A stretch of 64,000 bases of DNA from Nipponacmea schrenckii. Lineage: Eukaryota; Mollusca; Gastropoda; Lottiidae. A model generated the notes under the pieces. It was not told the origin of the DNA, did not search any database, and saw only the letters and a program-made list of their open reading frames with translations. Position 1 is the first letter of the stretch, and the number at the start of each line of letters is the position of its first letter. A program made the translations under genes and the position numbers. The stretch covers positions 8,012,208-8,076,207 of the forward strand of contig CM060203.1 in the NCBI GenBank assembly GCA_030562195.1. Direction: 5' to 3'. Of this stretch, positions 1-13,073 are shown one piece after another.

Positions 1-1246
1 CTGTGTCTTCCCTGAAAATAAAATACTGGATTATCTCCCCTAGAACACCTGTTTGAGGTTTGTTTTTATTGTTGCATGATGGGAACGACGCGAATTTTGA
101 AATGGCGGATTTGGAAAGATAATGAAACATTTCAGGATAAACTGTTAGATAATTCATTTAAAAATGGATGGATGGGGAAGGTATTTATTTTTTTTTACTT
201 TTTTAAATATTTGATATTTTTAATGATGAAATTTAAATTCTTGATTATTTTATACCACATTTGCCGTACCATAAATTATATTTTGTTTTTTAGGGCATGT
301 AATAGGCCTAGATATACAAATTACGATACCAATAAGCACAACGCTGTTAAAATAAATATGTAAACTGTATCTAGGAAGTTGTAAAAAGGCTTACATATGT
401 TTTTGCAGTGACTGATAGACGCATTGCACTTTGCAGTGTCTTAATTGACGACCATCTGACCACTATATTATGCCTATGCTATGGACATGGTTCTTCATTA
501 CAGGTCATTACATTAGCCTAAAAATGGGGAAAATGGGATTGTAGGCCTATCTGTTCTGTTGGGTTTATACACTGAAAGAATTCCAGTTCGCAACATATTA
601 TTTTACAGAGTGAGACAGAACAAATTTTAAGGGATAATAGGTCTTATAATGAATTGTCAACAATAAGTTAGTTGAATGTGTCGACTAGGTCTAGTTGACA
701 TGTCAATGAAGTAAATAGATACTTTTAGAATACGCTTAACTCATTGCTTATATTTGAGTATAATATTGACTAATGGTTAAATAAATATGCATACCACACT
801 TTATAAATTTGCAAAAAGCATCAATAAAACTATATTCAGAATTTGTTAACTGTGTGATATGCTGCAGGTTAGCAGATGGTTTATTAGAGAATGAGACTGT
901 CAAGTTCAAATTTTCTGGGTAGAATAGCATGGATATGGTCTCAAAGTTGGCTCCATGTTAACTGCAAAGTAAAGCCTCTAAGTTGACTGGTATTCCCTCA
1001 TTTAACATATATGATTGAAGTGAAAATTATCTCATTTAAACCTTTTTCAAATTTCTAAAAAATAATAAAGGTTTTAGAAGAGTGTAGAATATACAGTTTT
1101 AAATATTTACATTTTAAAAAGAAACTTGGCCTGTTTTCTTCCCACAATTGTAAATATATTATGTACTTTTATATTTCATTGGTTTAACATCAAACAGATT
1201 TCTATACCAGTACATAAAATTTGATATAACTTTTATCTCTTTATAG
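1..1246. other. presumed intron (3' end) upstream of the large exon
   Basis: No coding exon can be supported here. The stretch ends in an acceptor-like TTTATAG at 1240-1246, directly before an open frame that begins with a split codon, so the right part should be intron. Upstream exons of the gene are probably left of the window. A short open frame at 76-363 was tested as an upstream exon and rejected on splice phase. Confidence 0.5.
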
Positions 1247-4200
1247 GTATGACAGTGAGAGTTCCTCATCTTCTGAAGATGAAAATGCGGCTTATTATGA
1301 TTTTAGGAAACGTAAATGTGATACAACAATTATTCAAAAACAAGCTTCACTTCAAAGATCTAGTAATGATACAAAAAGGCAAGTGGTGGTTCAAAATAAT
1401 GACTCTTTTTCTAGCACTAGCAGTGACAGTCCAACATATGAACTAAATGGTCAATTTTCAGGTAGTGAATCTTCTTTAGATGATTCGAATTCACCATTGG
1501 ATTTATCCACTCCAAAGGGTTGGAAACAAAAGGGTAATGGTGACTTGTTAAAACCAAAACATAAACAGTTACAAAAATGTGAACAATTGAAATGGCCCAA
1601 CCAAAGAGTTATAATTTCGAAAGTGAGTGAATCAAATCACCATGGACATCAATTACATCGTAATAGAATAGGGGAGCAGTCTACATCTAGTTTTAGCAGT
1701 ATTAAAGGAGAAATTGGAGAATCTCCTGATATAGCTGGTCTTGATACTCCATCATCTTGTGATGATAACAGTCCAATTTATCAAAATGTGATGAAGGGAA
1801 AGAGACTCTTTGATATTCGGTCAATGGCAGAAAAACCTTCAATGTCGTCATTCCCCAGTTTGACTTCTATGAATGCTTTTGGCTATCAAGGAAATGAAGG
1901 ATTGGCCAGTTACACATCCTTACCATACACTTCCTATTTGGATGAATCCCATTCAAGGTATGGTGGAAGGTCTATAAGTCAGCTACCTTCATCCACTAGT
2001 TTGATGTCAAACTTTAACGAAACAGTTGCTAATGAACGTGAAGAAATGGCTAATATGTCAAATCTAAGCTCTTTTAGTTATATGAGCTCTATTTCTGCTT
2101 TAAAAAAAACAACAAGTGGTATTCAGGATTGTAAAACATCAGATTCATCACCCGTCAGTATTATCTCCAATTTCACTGGGTCAGTAGAAGAAGCAAGAGA
2201 GGGATTAGCAAGCTATAACAGCTTAACTTCTCTTTATAAATCACCTTCTGAGTCAATTTATGCTGAAATAAATACAGAGCCAAAGTCTTCCTCTGACTAT
2301 ATACGAATGGAACGTTTGGGAGAAGGTTTAGCTAGTTATACATCATTACCAGGTTTTAAATATGAATCTAGTTCAGAAGAACCAAGCTTTAATTTGAACT
2401 CCACTGTCCTAGCAGCTCCACAATCAGATTACATAGATATGAATAAAGTGAACGTTAATAATTTGTATGCCAGTGTAGAAAAGAAAGGTTCCTCTAATCA
2501 GTCCTCAAATTCTGCTACTCCAGTTAATGTGAAAACATCAAATAAAATTTTAAGGGAAAAATTTTTCACTTCTGAAGATCTATCTGGGGATTATGTTGAA
2601 CTCTCCAAATGTCAGGCATATTTAAAGGCTGTGAAAGAAAAAGAAGCAGAAATGATGTGTACTTCAAATACCATCGAAACAAATACAAATTTTCTTGCCT
2701 CAAATAAAAAGACATCTATCCAAACTCCAAAATTATCATCAAAGCCACCTTTACCTCTTAAGTCATTCAAAAAAGATGAATATGTGCCTTTACCTCAAAA
2801 ACAACCATTAATTGTAAAACAATTATTTACTAATAGCAAAAATATGAGAAGCATTTCTCCTTCTCCTTTAGTGTTAAAGAAGCCCAGTGAAAGTAGTGAT
2901 ATGGAATGTGAAATTAAAAGCACAATTTGTTATGAAGGGGCGAAGTTAGCTAAAGATCCTCAATGCCTTGATAAAGTAGTAATTAATAGTACCAGTAACA
3001 ACAGTTCTTCAAGTATTACCAGTTTTCATTGTAGATCCCTATTGACTTCTAATAACAATTTGACTCTAGGTGAATCAATTTGTGAAAATCGAGAGGGTCT
3101 TGCCAGCTGTCCATCTCTCCTAGAATTCAATGTTAACTCAGAAATATGTTCTCCTGACAGTTCTCAAAATTTGAATGACATCTCAAAAATTTCTATTAGT
3201 GGTGTAAAATCTAGTCAAAATACAATTCAAAATATAACTGAACTATGTCCATTACCAAATCTATTTGGAGATCACAAAATCATCAATTGTGCATTTAATT
3301 TATCTGCCTCACAAAAAGGGACACATAGTGATAGTGGTGTGGAATGTGCATCGGTGTCAACCCCTGTAATTCACAGTGATCAAACATCAAATACAGGAGA
3401 TCCCTTAGTTGACAACACTGAGGAAGTGTTTTCTATAGCTGGAAGTAGTTCCCTTAATAGTACAAGTTCTGCAGCTGATACTGACAGTTGTAATCAGTGT
3501 TTGAGTCAAAATTCTGAGTCAAGTCAAAATTCCTCTCACACTAATAGTGGAAAAGGCAACCAAACTGTGTTACAAGTAGATCTAAGTCATCTTGGTGATA
3601 AAAAACTGAACAAAGATTCAACTCAGACTAGTATCAAATCGCCAAACTTACAGACTAGTACCAAATCACCACACTCAGCTGTTAATTCTCTTAATCATAG
3701 TATTACTAGTCATGTGTCTGAAACCAGACTGTCCAACTCCAATAGCATGTCATCTATATACTCCACATGTTCAAACTCCTCTAGTGTTTATTCAACATCA
3801 CAGGAAACAACAACTCATGTTAAATCTATAGCAAACAGTTCAGGTAGCTGTTGTAATTTGCAATCTAATCGTCTAAATGAATCAAAACATTCTATAAACA
3901 GTGAAAATGAAAGTGCCTCATTATTAACTTTATATGGAAATGGTGCAAGCACTCCTCGGGCAAGTGCTTCATCATCAGTTCCTTTTCCAAATGATACTTT
4001 ATTAGGTAGTCCTATTGCTACATATGCTCACCTGCCAGCACATTGTAGTGTTGGTGGCAGTAGAGTTGTTAGAAGTCCCTGTGTTAAGCCCTCAATGTTG
4101 AAAGATAAACATGAGGATGGAGCATTCTTAAACTTTAAATCAATGGAAGCAAAATGTAAGTCTATACAAAAACTTGTAAATGAATCAAATGTGAATTCTA

Positions 4201-5154
4201 GTAGTCCAAAATCTTTGAAAGACAAGGAAATTCCAATAGGAGGTGTATCAAATGTAGGTGCAACCCCTATTGAAGAAGAGGAAGAGGAAGAAGTTCAAAT
4301 GGTTTATGCTAATGCTTTTAGAAGAGTTGATGTAGGAAGTGACAATATTCCTTCAAATGTTGTGGTGAGATCAACGGTTAAACGTGTACCTTCTATGAAT
4401 GATCCAAAACAAGCATTTAATTCTATTAATCCTCACCAAAATAAACATGGACTATTCCAACCAACAAACAGTAACAGTTTGGGCAGTTTAAATTCTCAAA
4501 ACCGTATCTCAAATGCCCATGTAGTTCACATGAGAACTAAAACTGCAACTGTAAGGAATACTCGACCTCAATCAGCTTTAGGCAGAATACAAGGGGACTC
4601 TTCAACTTTACCCAGAACTAAGACAAGCCGTGTGGTACGTCTTCAGACAACTTCTGGATCAGTTTTGAGTCCTCATCGGAATGTTTTACCAGATATCATT
4701 CCCTATGATGAAAGTGAGCAGGAAGAACTTTTACCACCATCAGAGGCGTTTTTTAAAGCACCGTTACCAGTACATCAAATAAATAGACACTCTGCTGAAC
4801 ATATGGCAGCTTCTGTTGCTAGGTATATTCCAATGACTGGTTCAATGTCTTCAATGCCTAATTCAAGGAGTTTGGATACTGTGTCTGTGTCAAGTTTGTT
4901 TCAACATGGTTCCTCGGAAGATAATTATGCTATGGACAGTTCCAACTCTTCTTTAGACTGTGATAATTTTTCCTTTGACTTTAACCAACCTGAAGACTCT
5001 GTGACATCTGTTATGTTTTCTAGTACAGTTGATTTTCAGCAATCTGAAAACAGTGAAGACACTGCTATCTATCAGGATATTGATGCACATGGATTAGGAG
5101 CCTATGGTGGACATGATTATGAAAAAAAACCTAAAAAACATAACAGAGAACAAA
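1247..5154 (+). CDS. large internal exon of an unnamed Ser-rich docking-like protein
   Basis: This 3908-nt exon is open throughout. It starts after an AG at 1245-1246 with the third base of a split codon and ends before GTAAGT at 5155 after one base of the next codon. It gives about 1302 residues, very rich in Ser, Asn and Thr, with no visible transmembrane segment or globular domain. Counting from the first full codon (1248), it holds five EGLASY-type repeats near residues 217, 263, 317, 358 and 615. It also has tyrosine motifs IYQNV (177), IYAEI (337), DYIRM (350), DYIDM (394), LYASV (406), DYVEL (448), EYVPLP (511) and IYQDI (1274), plus proline runs such as KPPLPLK and an acidic Glu run before VQMVYANAF. 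YxxM and YxN are known PI3K-p85 and Grb2 SH2-binding consensus forms, so a signalling scaffold is an inference. I do not recognise the family. The N-terminal part lies outside the window. Confidence 0.85.
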
Positions 5155-5350
5155 GTAAGTAGATACACTGTATAGAAGGGGGGCCAACGTGTTAAAATCT
5201 AGTTGCCATTTATTGTATAAACCAAGTTTTGAAGAGTTAGGGGAAATGTAGGAGATGCATTAATTAGATATATATACTTGATGCCACTTACAGGTAGGTG
5301 CCATAATAGCAAAGACAACTCACAATGCTATTTGATATTACTTTTTCTAG

Positions 5351-6962
5351 CAAGACCAGATGATAATATCATATCACCAAAAGTTTCAAGAAGGATAAAG
5401 AAAAGAGACAAAGAAAACAGTCCAGATAGAAGAAATTATCCAAAGGTATCTTATTTAATTTCTTTTACTTCTTCTCAGACCCAAAAAAATTCATTTGAGA
5501 AGAAAGCAACTTTGACACAGTAAAGGTTTTTCTAGCAGTCACTACATTGATTGAAGAAAATGTTAAATGAACTATTGAATAATAAGAGGGTAAATTTGAG
5601 TTTGTTGGCTGATTTACAACTTTATAGGCTTTATTTCAGTCTCCATTACCTGTCCATCATTCTGTAAAGGAGAAGAAAGCAGAACCACTTTCCCCAAAAA
5701 AGAATTCAAGATTTTTCCCCTGGGCTCATAAAGGAGGAGACACCTCACCTAAATCTAAATTATTTAGTTTGAGAAAGAAAGATAAAAAGGAGAGCTCAAA
5801 ATCCAAACGAAGGAAAGATGCATATGAAAGATTTGAACCTGCACCAGTTGTAAGTATCTCATTGACATTGAGCTAGGTTTGATTTTTGATGCATTCAGAA
5901 ATAGAACTAGGTTTGGGTTGTGATGAATTCAGAACTTATATAGGTTGTAATGATAATGACGTAATGAATTACAGGCCTGATGTCAGGTTCAGGTTTTCTG
6001 ATATCACTCATATCTCTGAAAATTTTTAGTAAGCGTACTTTATCCATATATATAATTGATTTATTTCAGTTTGATCATGATACAGATTGGAAAACAAAAT
6101 TACATACACTATGTAATGGTAGACGAGTAGTAAGATATTTAAATTATTCTCAATCACAGTCACCTATGATAATTAAGCATTATCCTCGTAAGTATTATTT
6201 ATTTTTTTATATTACTAGAAAGGAACGCGTAACTATTTGAAATTCACAATATATCTTTAATTGTATTGAAATCCTTTAAGTGGTGAAGACTATCATAGTT
6301 AGTTTTTATCTTTTATCTTCTGAACAATTTCTTCAAAACTACTATGTTTCCAAAAAGATCAGAATTTTGTTCTCTTTAAATGTTTTTCTTTTTGTATTTC
6401 TATTGAAGTTGACATGTTTTGGGTGTTTTAGTCCTTCACTACACTCTTACTGCTAGACATCTTCAATATCCTGTCAATTAACTCAACATTTTGTTTCAAG
6501 CTATCTTGACATGCATTGTTGTATTTAATACAATATGTATTTTCAGCGCCAAAAGAAAGTACTAGAATAAAATGGAATTCTAATTTAGTTCAAGATGGAG
6601 AATCTGATGATAGTAACGAATATGCTGTAATTCATCCTAAATCTATTTTATCTAAGGTATTATTTTCATATAACCAGTTACAAATACACATTGCGGCTGT
6701 ACCCAAGTTAAAGGGATATTGTCAACTTATTATTTGTTTTTACTAACAAGCTGCCAAATCTTACTTTCAAGTATCAAAAGTACTATTCAGAAGTATAATT
6801 CTAGCTTCACTTCTAGGTCTTATATATATCATAACTGTAAATTTATCTTTTTTATTGCAGAAAAGTAAAGAATATAAATACGATGGAGATGTACCTTCAC
6901 CAATTATTATAACCAAAACAAGACAGTTGAGTGTTACTGGACGGAGACATTCTAGAAAATAA
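5351..6962 (+). CDS. five 3' exons and stop codon of the same unnamed gene
   Basis: Five exons continue the frame of the large exon with consistent GT/AG boundaries and phases: 5351-5445, 5640-5849, 6070-6187, 6547-6656 and 6861-6962, ending in TAA at 6960-6962. Introns are short (196, 194, 220, 359 and 204 nt). Together they add about 210 residues. The first two exons are strongly basic (RRIKKRDKEN; SLRKKDKKESSKSKRRKD). The third and fourth look more folded (DTDWKTKLHTL, GRRVVRYLNY). The protein ends in RQLSVTGRRHSRK. From the large exon to the stop there are 1513 residues. The second exon has no in-frame ATG, so an ATG-based ORF search misses it; it is supported by the phase match on both sides. 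I cannot assign a domain to this tail. Confidence 0.85.
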
Positions 6963-7415
6963 ACTCATCTGATGGTGCATAAAGAGGTCTTGCTGTTGAA
7001 ATTATCCTCAAGGTCATTTTAGCAAATGCAAGGGAATGCACTTAATCAACTAGAGTAACAAAGTTGATGATAAATCCTTTTGATATGGTTGTTTTTTCTT
7101 TCAAATTTTTTTTTAATGTGATGTGTTTTTTTGTTTTTTTTTATAATACTGATTTTGTAAATACTTTGCATAAGTAGAATTGTTTTCCCATTATTTTTAT
7201 ATTTTACCACATAGTATTATTGCAGGGATAGGAAGTCCAATTTTAGGTTTGTAATATAAGTTTTAGTTAAAAGGCATTTTTATATACATTTTTCATATTC
7301 ATATATTTATTTTCCATTCTCTTTACATTTTATTTATATTGCTTCTTGCTTGTCTAAACCATGTATTTGTAACATGTTAGCTATCTGTGAGAATAAACAG
7401 GAGACCACTACTAGA
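6963..7415 (+). terminator. 3' UTR with polyadenylation signal
   Basis: The sequence after the TAA at 6960-6962 is AT-rich and non-coding. The first canonical AATAAA on the plus strand after the stop is at 7392-7397 (GAGAATAAACAGG), which would give a 3' UTR of about 450 nt. The cleavage position is inferred, not seen. Confidence 0.5.
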
Positions 7416-7419
7416 GTTA

Positions 7420-10400
7420 CCTCTGTAAGTCTTCAGTCATAAAGCAAAACCTTTCTAAAAATATTTAAAATACATTTCTTTTAAAAACATAAAGGTTCAT
7501 CAGATGATAATGACCACTTGTAAATTAGATGTTTATGGTTTAAGGAACTTAAAGGTTTCTGTTGTTAACCCTAATTACTGTTGTTTTTACTTATGAAGTA
7601 AAGAAACTGTATCATTTGTGATTATAATGGATCAGCCATGTCCCAGCTTGTAATTCCTGTTATTATTTGTCTTTATTCATACAATCCCATTTTAAATGTG
7701 GTATCATTGTCATCTGTATGATTGTGTCTCACATTCAGATGTTTTGTTATTGTTAGTGTTTAATTTATAATGTAATTTTTCCATCATATTCATACCTTAT
7801 CACCACATTTTAGTAGTGTAATATGTTTATACCTATAAAATAAGCTCTTACAATTGATCTCAACTAGTGTATACATCCATAAAGACTAAATATAAGTTTA
7901 ATTTCTGTGGGTTAAAAACAAAATATGAACTGAAATTATGTTATTTTGCAATTGTCCTTTTGTCAATTTTTGATTTTTCATTTAGGAAATGTGTTTTTTT
8001 TTTGGGGGGAAAATGTTGCTTAATGACCAGAATTGAGAATATCTAAAGGGTTAATGAGTTATTTTCAAGTAAATGAAGAATTTCTCTTGAAATATATTGT
8101 TTAGAATATTCCTTGTCATTAAAGGCATTGCTTTAAAATGTATATATACTATAAACACCTTTCTCACCTTGTAGAAATGGGTGGTTGTTAGCAGATTGTA
8201 ATTTTGTAACAACTTGGTTCATATTCTGCTGTCTAAAATCTGATTAAATTTAAAACATTTTAAAATAGTATGTTCAGACTTTGTCAGAGAGACTGCTATT
8301 TGGAAGTTAATTATTTTTTCCATCTCCAATCAAATTACATCTGACTTTAACATGGACTGAACAATTTTTATTGAAGCATCCTTCCTAAAATAGACATTTT
8401 AATCTAGTTTCACTTTATTTACACATCCTCATGTAAATAACTTGACTTTCTCCTGGCAGAAATCAAAAAGAAAATCTAATTCTGTGTAGACCAGGTTATA
8501 CAGTACTTCAGACAACAAATATACTTCGGTACCTCTTCAGGGACGATATAAATTTTACTATTGTTTGTCAATTTCTATTCAGTTTTTTATTCAGTATCTA
8601 GCTCTATTTATTTTTAAATCCTCTATACATTAATTGGTATAGTCTATCTGTTAGCTTAGCAAAAATACCCAAGAGGTACAATTGAATGTATAACCTGACG
8701 TAAGTATTAAAAAAAACATTTTGGGGTTTTCTGAAGAAGTTCACACCGGTGTTCATGCTCTTAATAAGGATCAAACAACTTCACCATTTCTACTTCGAAT
8801 TTCATCATAGATTGTTCACATGCCAGGCATTATGGGGTACCTTTCCCTCTAGAATTACTCGTACTATATACATAGACCTTAATGAGAGACGGAATACAGA
8901 GACCATAATCAAAAGAAATTCCATTTTCTCGATTGTCAAAAAAAATTTGCCCGGCATATCTTTAACGTCTCTGTATAATTCTTGAAGGATTTCATCAATT
9001 ACCTATAAAATAATTCTTATTATTGACTTGGCTATGTTTACAAAAATTGACAAAAATGTTATATTTACGTCATTTGAATCATTAATATTGATGAGCTGTG
9101 TAAACATTGATGATATTCGATTATCCAATCGTTTTATCTTTTTTTACAAAACAGCCAGAGCGCACCTTGTTTATGGGACTCCATTAACATATTGATATAG
9201 CATAAAAACCAAGAAAGTTGTACATGTGAAGATATTGCCTCAAGTCCACAGAACTTTCGATTTTCTCTGATATCCTTTAAAAAAAACTCTCCAAAAGAAA
9301 AACACGACGTTTGCTTTTCTTATTTTAGTAACTTTCCTGTGGTACTTGTAAAAAGATGAAAGTTTGTTTTCGTCTTGTCGAGGAGGCATGTGGTCAATAT
9401 TCAATGAAAGTTTGGGTAACGAACTGGAAGCAGAAAGATATTCCCTATAGTTGAAATTCAATATTTAAAAAGTAGAAATGTTCTGGATTAGTATTGATCG
9501 TAGCAATGATATTTGCCGATGTGACAGAGAAATTGGAATTTTTCTTTGATTGAAAACATGATATGACCCTTGAGTCTAGATCTGTTCCAGTGGCATATTA
9601 TGTACAGTTGTCTTCATTCCAACTTATTAATGTTGCAGAGGTCACAGAAAGTGCAAATTAATATCTTTGAGTTCCTATGAATGTATAGACACTTCATCGC
9701 CCCAATAGAACATTTTGGAACAAATACAGCAAAAAAAAAAACAACCCAAAAACCAAAAAAAAAACCTAAGAATTAAGTGGATTTTCCTAGTTGTTGTGAC
9801 GGACAGTCTTCAAATCACAGTGGTTAATATATACGTTCTAAAAGGGCGAACTGTTAATTCTTGGCAGAACTAGCCACGATTATAAATATATAGACACAGC
9901 TTTATGGAACTGCAAACACTTTTTACAGTTTATGCAACATTTCGATTATTGAAGTGAGGTTACGAATAGTTTTTACAGACTGTTACAAAGGAAGCAAAAA
10001 AAAAAAAACGAACTGAAGAATTATAATAGTATCAATTAAGTGCTTAATCAATATTAATTTCCATGCAGATCTTCTGTTGATAATTTCTAAAATTTTAAAG
10101 CATTCATATTGATTTCCACAATGTGGTGTAACAAATGAGCAATATAAATCTTTGTCATCAAGCATTAAAATTAAATGTGATGGAAGCGTTCGAAAAAATT
10201 ATCTTATTTCATCCTTTATTTCCTCTGAATGTGATTTATAATAAACCTACACGGTAGCATTTAACTATCTGACATTTTCTTCAATTGACAGATGAATTGG
10301 AAATGTGACTGGGGATATTGCATCAAAATGATACATCAATGGCTATAATTACTCCAAAATCAAACTTGACACTGATAAAATAAGAAAATGTAAAACAAAA

Positions 10401-10800
10401 ATAGCAGCAATCTGACGCTAGTGACAGATAACAGATTGTGATGTTCACAAAAGGGATTATTTTGATGTAATGATCCAAAACATTGTTTCACATGTCTTGC
10501 ATGGTGGGTATCATACATTGGCAACACGTTATTATTACTTATGGAATTATTTTAAAGAAAGAATTTTAAGACTTCTATGCCCCTTTTAAAATTCTTAAAT
10601 GCCTGATGGCCCTCTTTGCAAATTACGTATTCTCCACCTGATCCTCCACCTAATGCTCTATAGCAGCTCCACCCTGAAAATCGTACCCATAGATACTTAA
10701 AGGGACCTTATATGATATGCAAGAGTAGGAGCTAGAATATCCTGCTTTAGTTTTTTTTTTTTTTTTGTTCAAGACAGTTCAAAGTTCTGAAGGCCCAGAT
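7420..10800. other. intergenic DNA, no supported feature
   Basis: Only short, unrelated open frames occur on both strands, none with splice-site support or a recognisable motif. There are simple A-runs near 9730-9765 and 9997. The gene to the left has ended and the next coding exon is at 13876. Confidence 0.6.
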
Positions 10801-10828
10801 TGGTATCCACCCGTGGGACCTGTCCTTG

Positions 10829-10860
10829 TATAAAATGACGATGCTCGCAACAGTTCACTG
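10829..10860 (+). promoter_or_regulatory. candidate TATA/Inr core promoter
   Basis: TATAAAA at 10829-10835 is followed, with A+1 at 10857, by an initiator-like TTCACTG, a spacing of 28 bases from the first T. It points toward the ERG gene, whose start codon is 3 kb downstream. In AT-rich DNA such pairs occur by chance, so this is weak support only. A 5' UTR intron would be needed to connect it to the coding exon; a possible acceptor is at 13819-13820. Confidence 0.2.
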
Positions 10861-10889
10861 TTTAATTCTTACATTGTACACAAAGCAGT

Positions 10890-12955
10890 CAGATGCAATC
10901 GGTTCACAAGGGGCCTTGAAAGACAAACACATGGGAGAATTCCGGTCGATTCTAAGAGAGTGGGAAAACTTCAAATAAAGTTAGCGTAAATAGAGTAAAT
11001 AAAAAGTTCCGTTTACTTTTCTTAGTTTCGTTCCTTTAATGTGAAACAAGTGATTTCATCCTCCCTACATTGATTTCATTACTGGATGATCAGATATCAT
11101 TTGATTGACACAATCGATCGAGGCTATCGATTTTCAGCCAGCAATTTGATGGGCGGTGTTCATTAAGCATGGTGTACACAACGTTTTAAGGTGACGTTTC
11201 ATTAAGATAACGTCGTTAAATCTGTTACCCCTGTCTCGTGGTAGCTCGGCTTTTCAACAGACTCTTTATAGTGTAATTTCGTTAAGAAATGGACACATTT
11301 TGTTAGACAACTTCAACAGACATTTGTTTAATTTGTTAAAATCTTTTCTTTTTAACTAGTTCATGTTAAATTCTATTTCCATCCACTATTTTTACAACTC
11401 GCAATCGAAACAAACATGTGGTTACTTTATCATTATCCTTTCACTATGGAGTCATAGACCGTAAATCCAGTTCTTCACAAAGAATTTCAAGATTTTCCAG
11501 AAACCTATATGAGGTTAAACTTTCTAATTTCAGTAATTTCTTAACGCACATCTTCAATATTACTGTTCCATGTCACCATTTATGTGGACAATACTCGACA
11601 TACTTGTCACTGAGAACGAAGCCTGATGAATTCAGAGCCAAGCCTTTACCCCTGTTAATTTTGTTGTAGAAAAATATAAGTAAATATCTTCAGACTTATA
11701 ACGCAAATTGGACCATTCTACTTCAGCGTATTCTGTATCCAAAAATTTATCAGAAGGTTATCTGTCTTCCTTCGTGGTTCTTATTCACTGGGTTCTATGG
11801 TCTTCTTCAAGTCTACCCCAAATAATCAAGAATCTGCATAAACATAGAATATTTTATTAGTATTTGATAAAAACATCCTTCAGAACACCTTGTTTAGATT
11901 ACAAGACTTTACAGTTTTATAGTTACCCAATATAGCTCAAGTAATTTAAATAAATTCCAATAGTGTTCGATCTGTGTTATTCTCTTCCTTAAAGGTCAAC
12001 GAAGCATTTTCCAGTTTTAAGTCTGTCCGCGGGCACTTTTCCTTCATATTAAGGGAAAATCTATATGTGATTTTTGAAAATTCTTTATTACTTTTGCTCC
12101 AGGCGATTATTGGAACGCTTCACCCCGTTGTGAGAGTAAATAACATTTATTGGAAAAGTTGGTAAAGATCGAAACCTTTTATTTTCCCTTTCATTTTAAT
12201 ACAAGTCGTCCATGTTGTCATCTCAGATAAGTTGATAGAATTCTCGATTGAATTTATTGGAGATCTAATAAGCATGTTTGAATAATAATAAGTTCAGTCC
12301 CGTTGCTTCAAGCTATCATGAAAACCGAATGTCTTTCAACAATGTTCAATTGCCTCATACAAGATTTAATGCATATGTTTTTTTTCTTCAGATTTTTAGC
12401 TGCTAAATTGTTAAAAAGAAAAATGGCTTGGATAAAATCCGTCTGATCATGGCAATAAGAAAAAAAAAAAACCAGTGTTTTTTTAGCTAATGCAAGTACA
12501 TTTAAAAACGACCAATATTCATGTGACAATTCAATGTAGGCCACTAACAAGAAATCAGAATCTATCAAGGCCAGTGAAAAGGTTGAGACAAAATTCCAAT
12601 ATAAAATATTGCTCTGATGAAATAATGACTTTTCTATTGACAATTCACCCTCTTCAAAAATTGAAACCAAATATCTGTAAGCGTTTCCCTATACATAAGC
12701 TAACGGAGATCCACAAGATCTAAAGACTTTTAGTGTACCTTAGCTTCGACGTATATACCCGAGAGTGGATAAACCATAAGTAGGCTAGTCCTACAATATC
12801 CATAGGGCAAAAGTAGATTGAGGAGGAGAGCAACAACATGCAGGCAAGTGAAAGGTTAATATTCTATGACATTGTATTAGTATCGCAATCGCATTCTGGT
12901 CATGAAGAACCAGAAAGGGCTGAAGGAAATGATATCACTCGGAATAAGCCTACAA
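10890..12955. other. intergenic DNA, no supported feature
   Basis: Open frames here are short, overlap on opposite strands and carry no recognisable motif or splice context. Part of it may be 5' UTR or a first intron of the ERG gene, but no boundary can be fixed. Confidence 0.5.
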
Positions 12956-12959
12956 TGAG

Positions 12960-13073
12960 CCTACTGATAATAGTCAAGGCATCATTTTTAAATGTTTATC
13001 AGAATGTGAATTTATTTATGCCCTGCATTGTGATATACATTAAAAAAATGAAGCCTTGACTATAATCAGTAGG
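12960..13073. repeat. 114-nt imperfect hairpin (inverted repeat)
   Basis: The left arm 12960-12989 (begins CCTACTGATAATAGTCAAGG) and the right arm 13044-13073 (ends CTATAATCAGTAGG) are reverse complements at 28 of 30 positions. Imperfect pairing continues inward for about 12 more bases (AAATGTTTATCA against TGATATACATTA), leaving a terminal loop of about 28 nt. The size and shape suit either a pre-miRNA or a small palindromic MITE remnant. No target-site duplication is obvious. It lies about 0.8 kb upstream of the ERG start codon. Confidence 0.7.

Noticed and set aside
76..363. Open frame near the left edge as an upstream exon of the large gene
   Set aside because: The donor-like GTATTT at 181 would leave phase 0, while the large exon needs two bases from its predecessor. 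In the required frame there is a stop at about 147.
1249..1446. Second open frame at the start of the large exon
   Set aside because: It overlaps the supported reading frame and has no continuation; it is a shadow.
4028..4225. Minus-strand open frame inside the large exon
   Set aside because: It is a shadow of the long plus-strand coding exon, with no independent signals.
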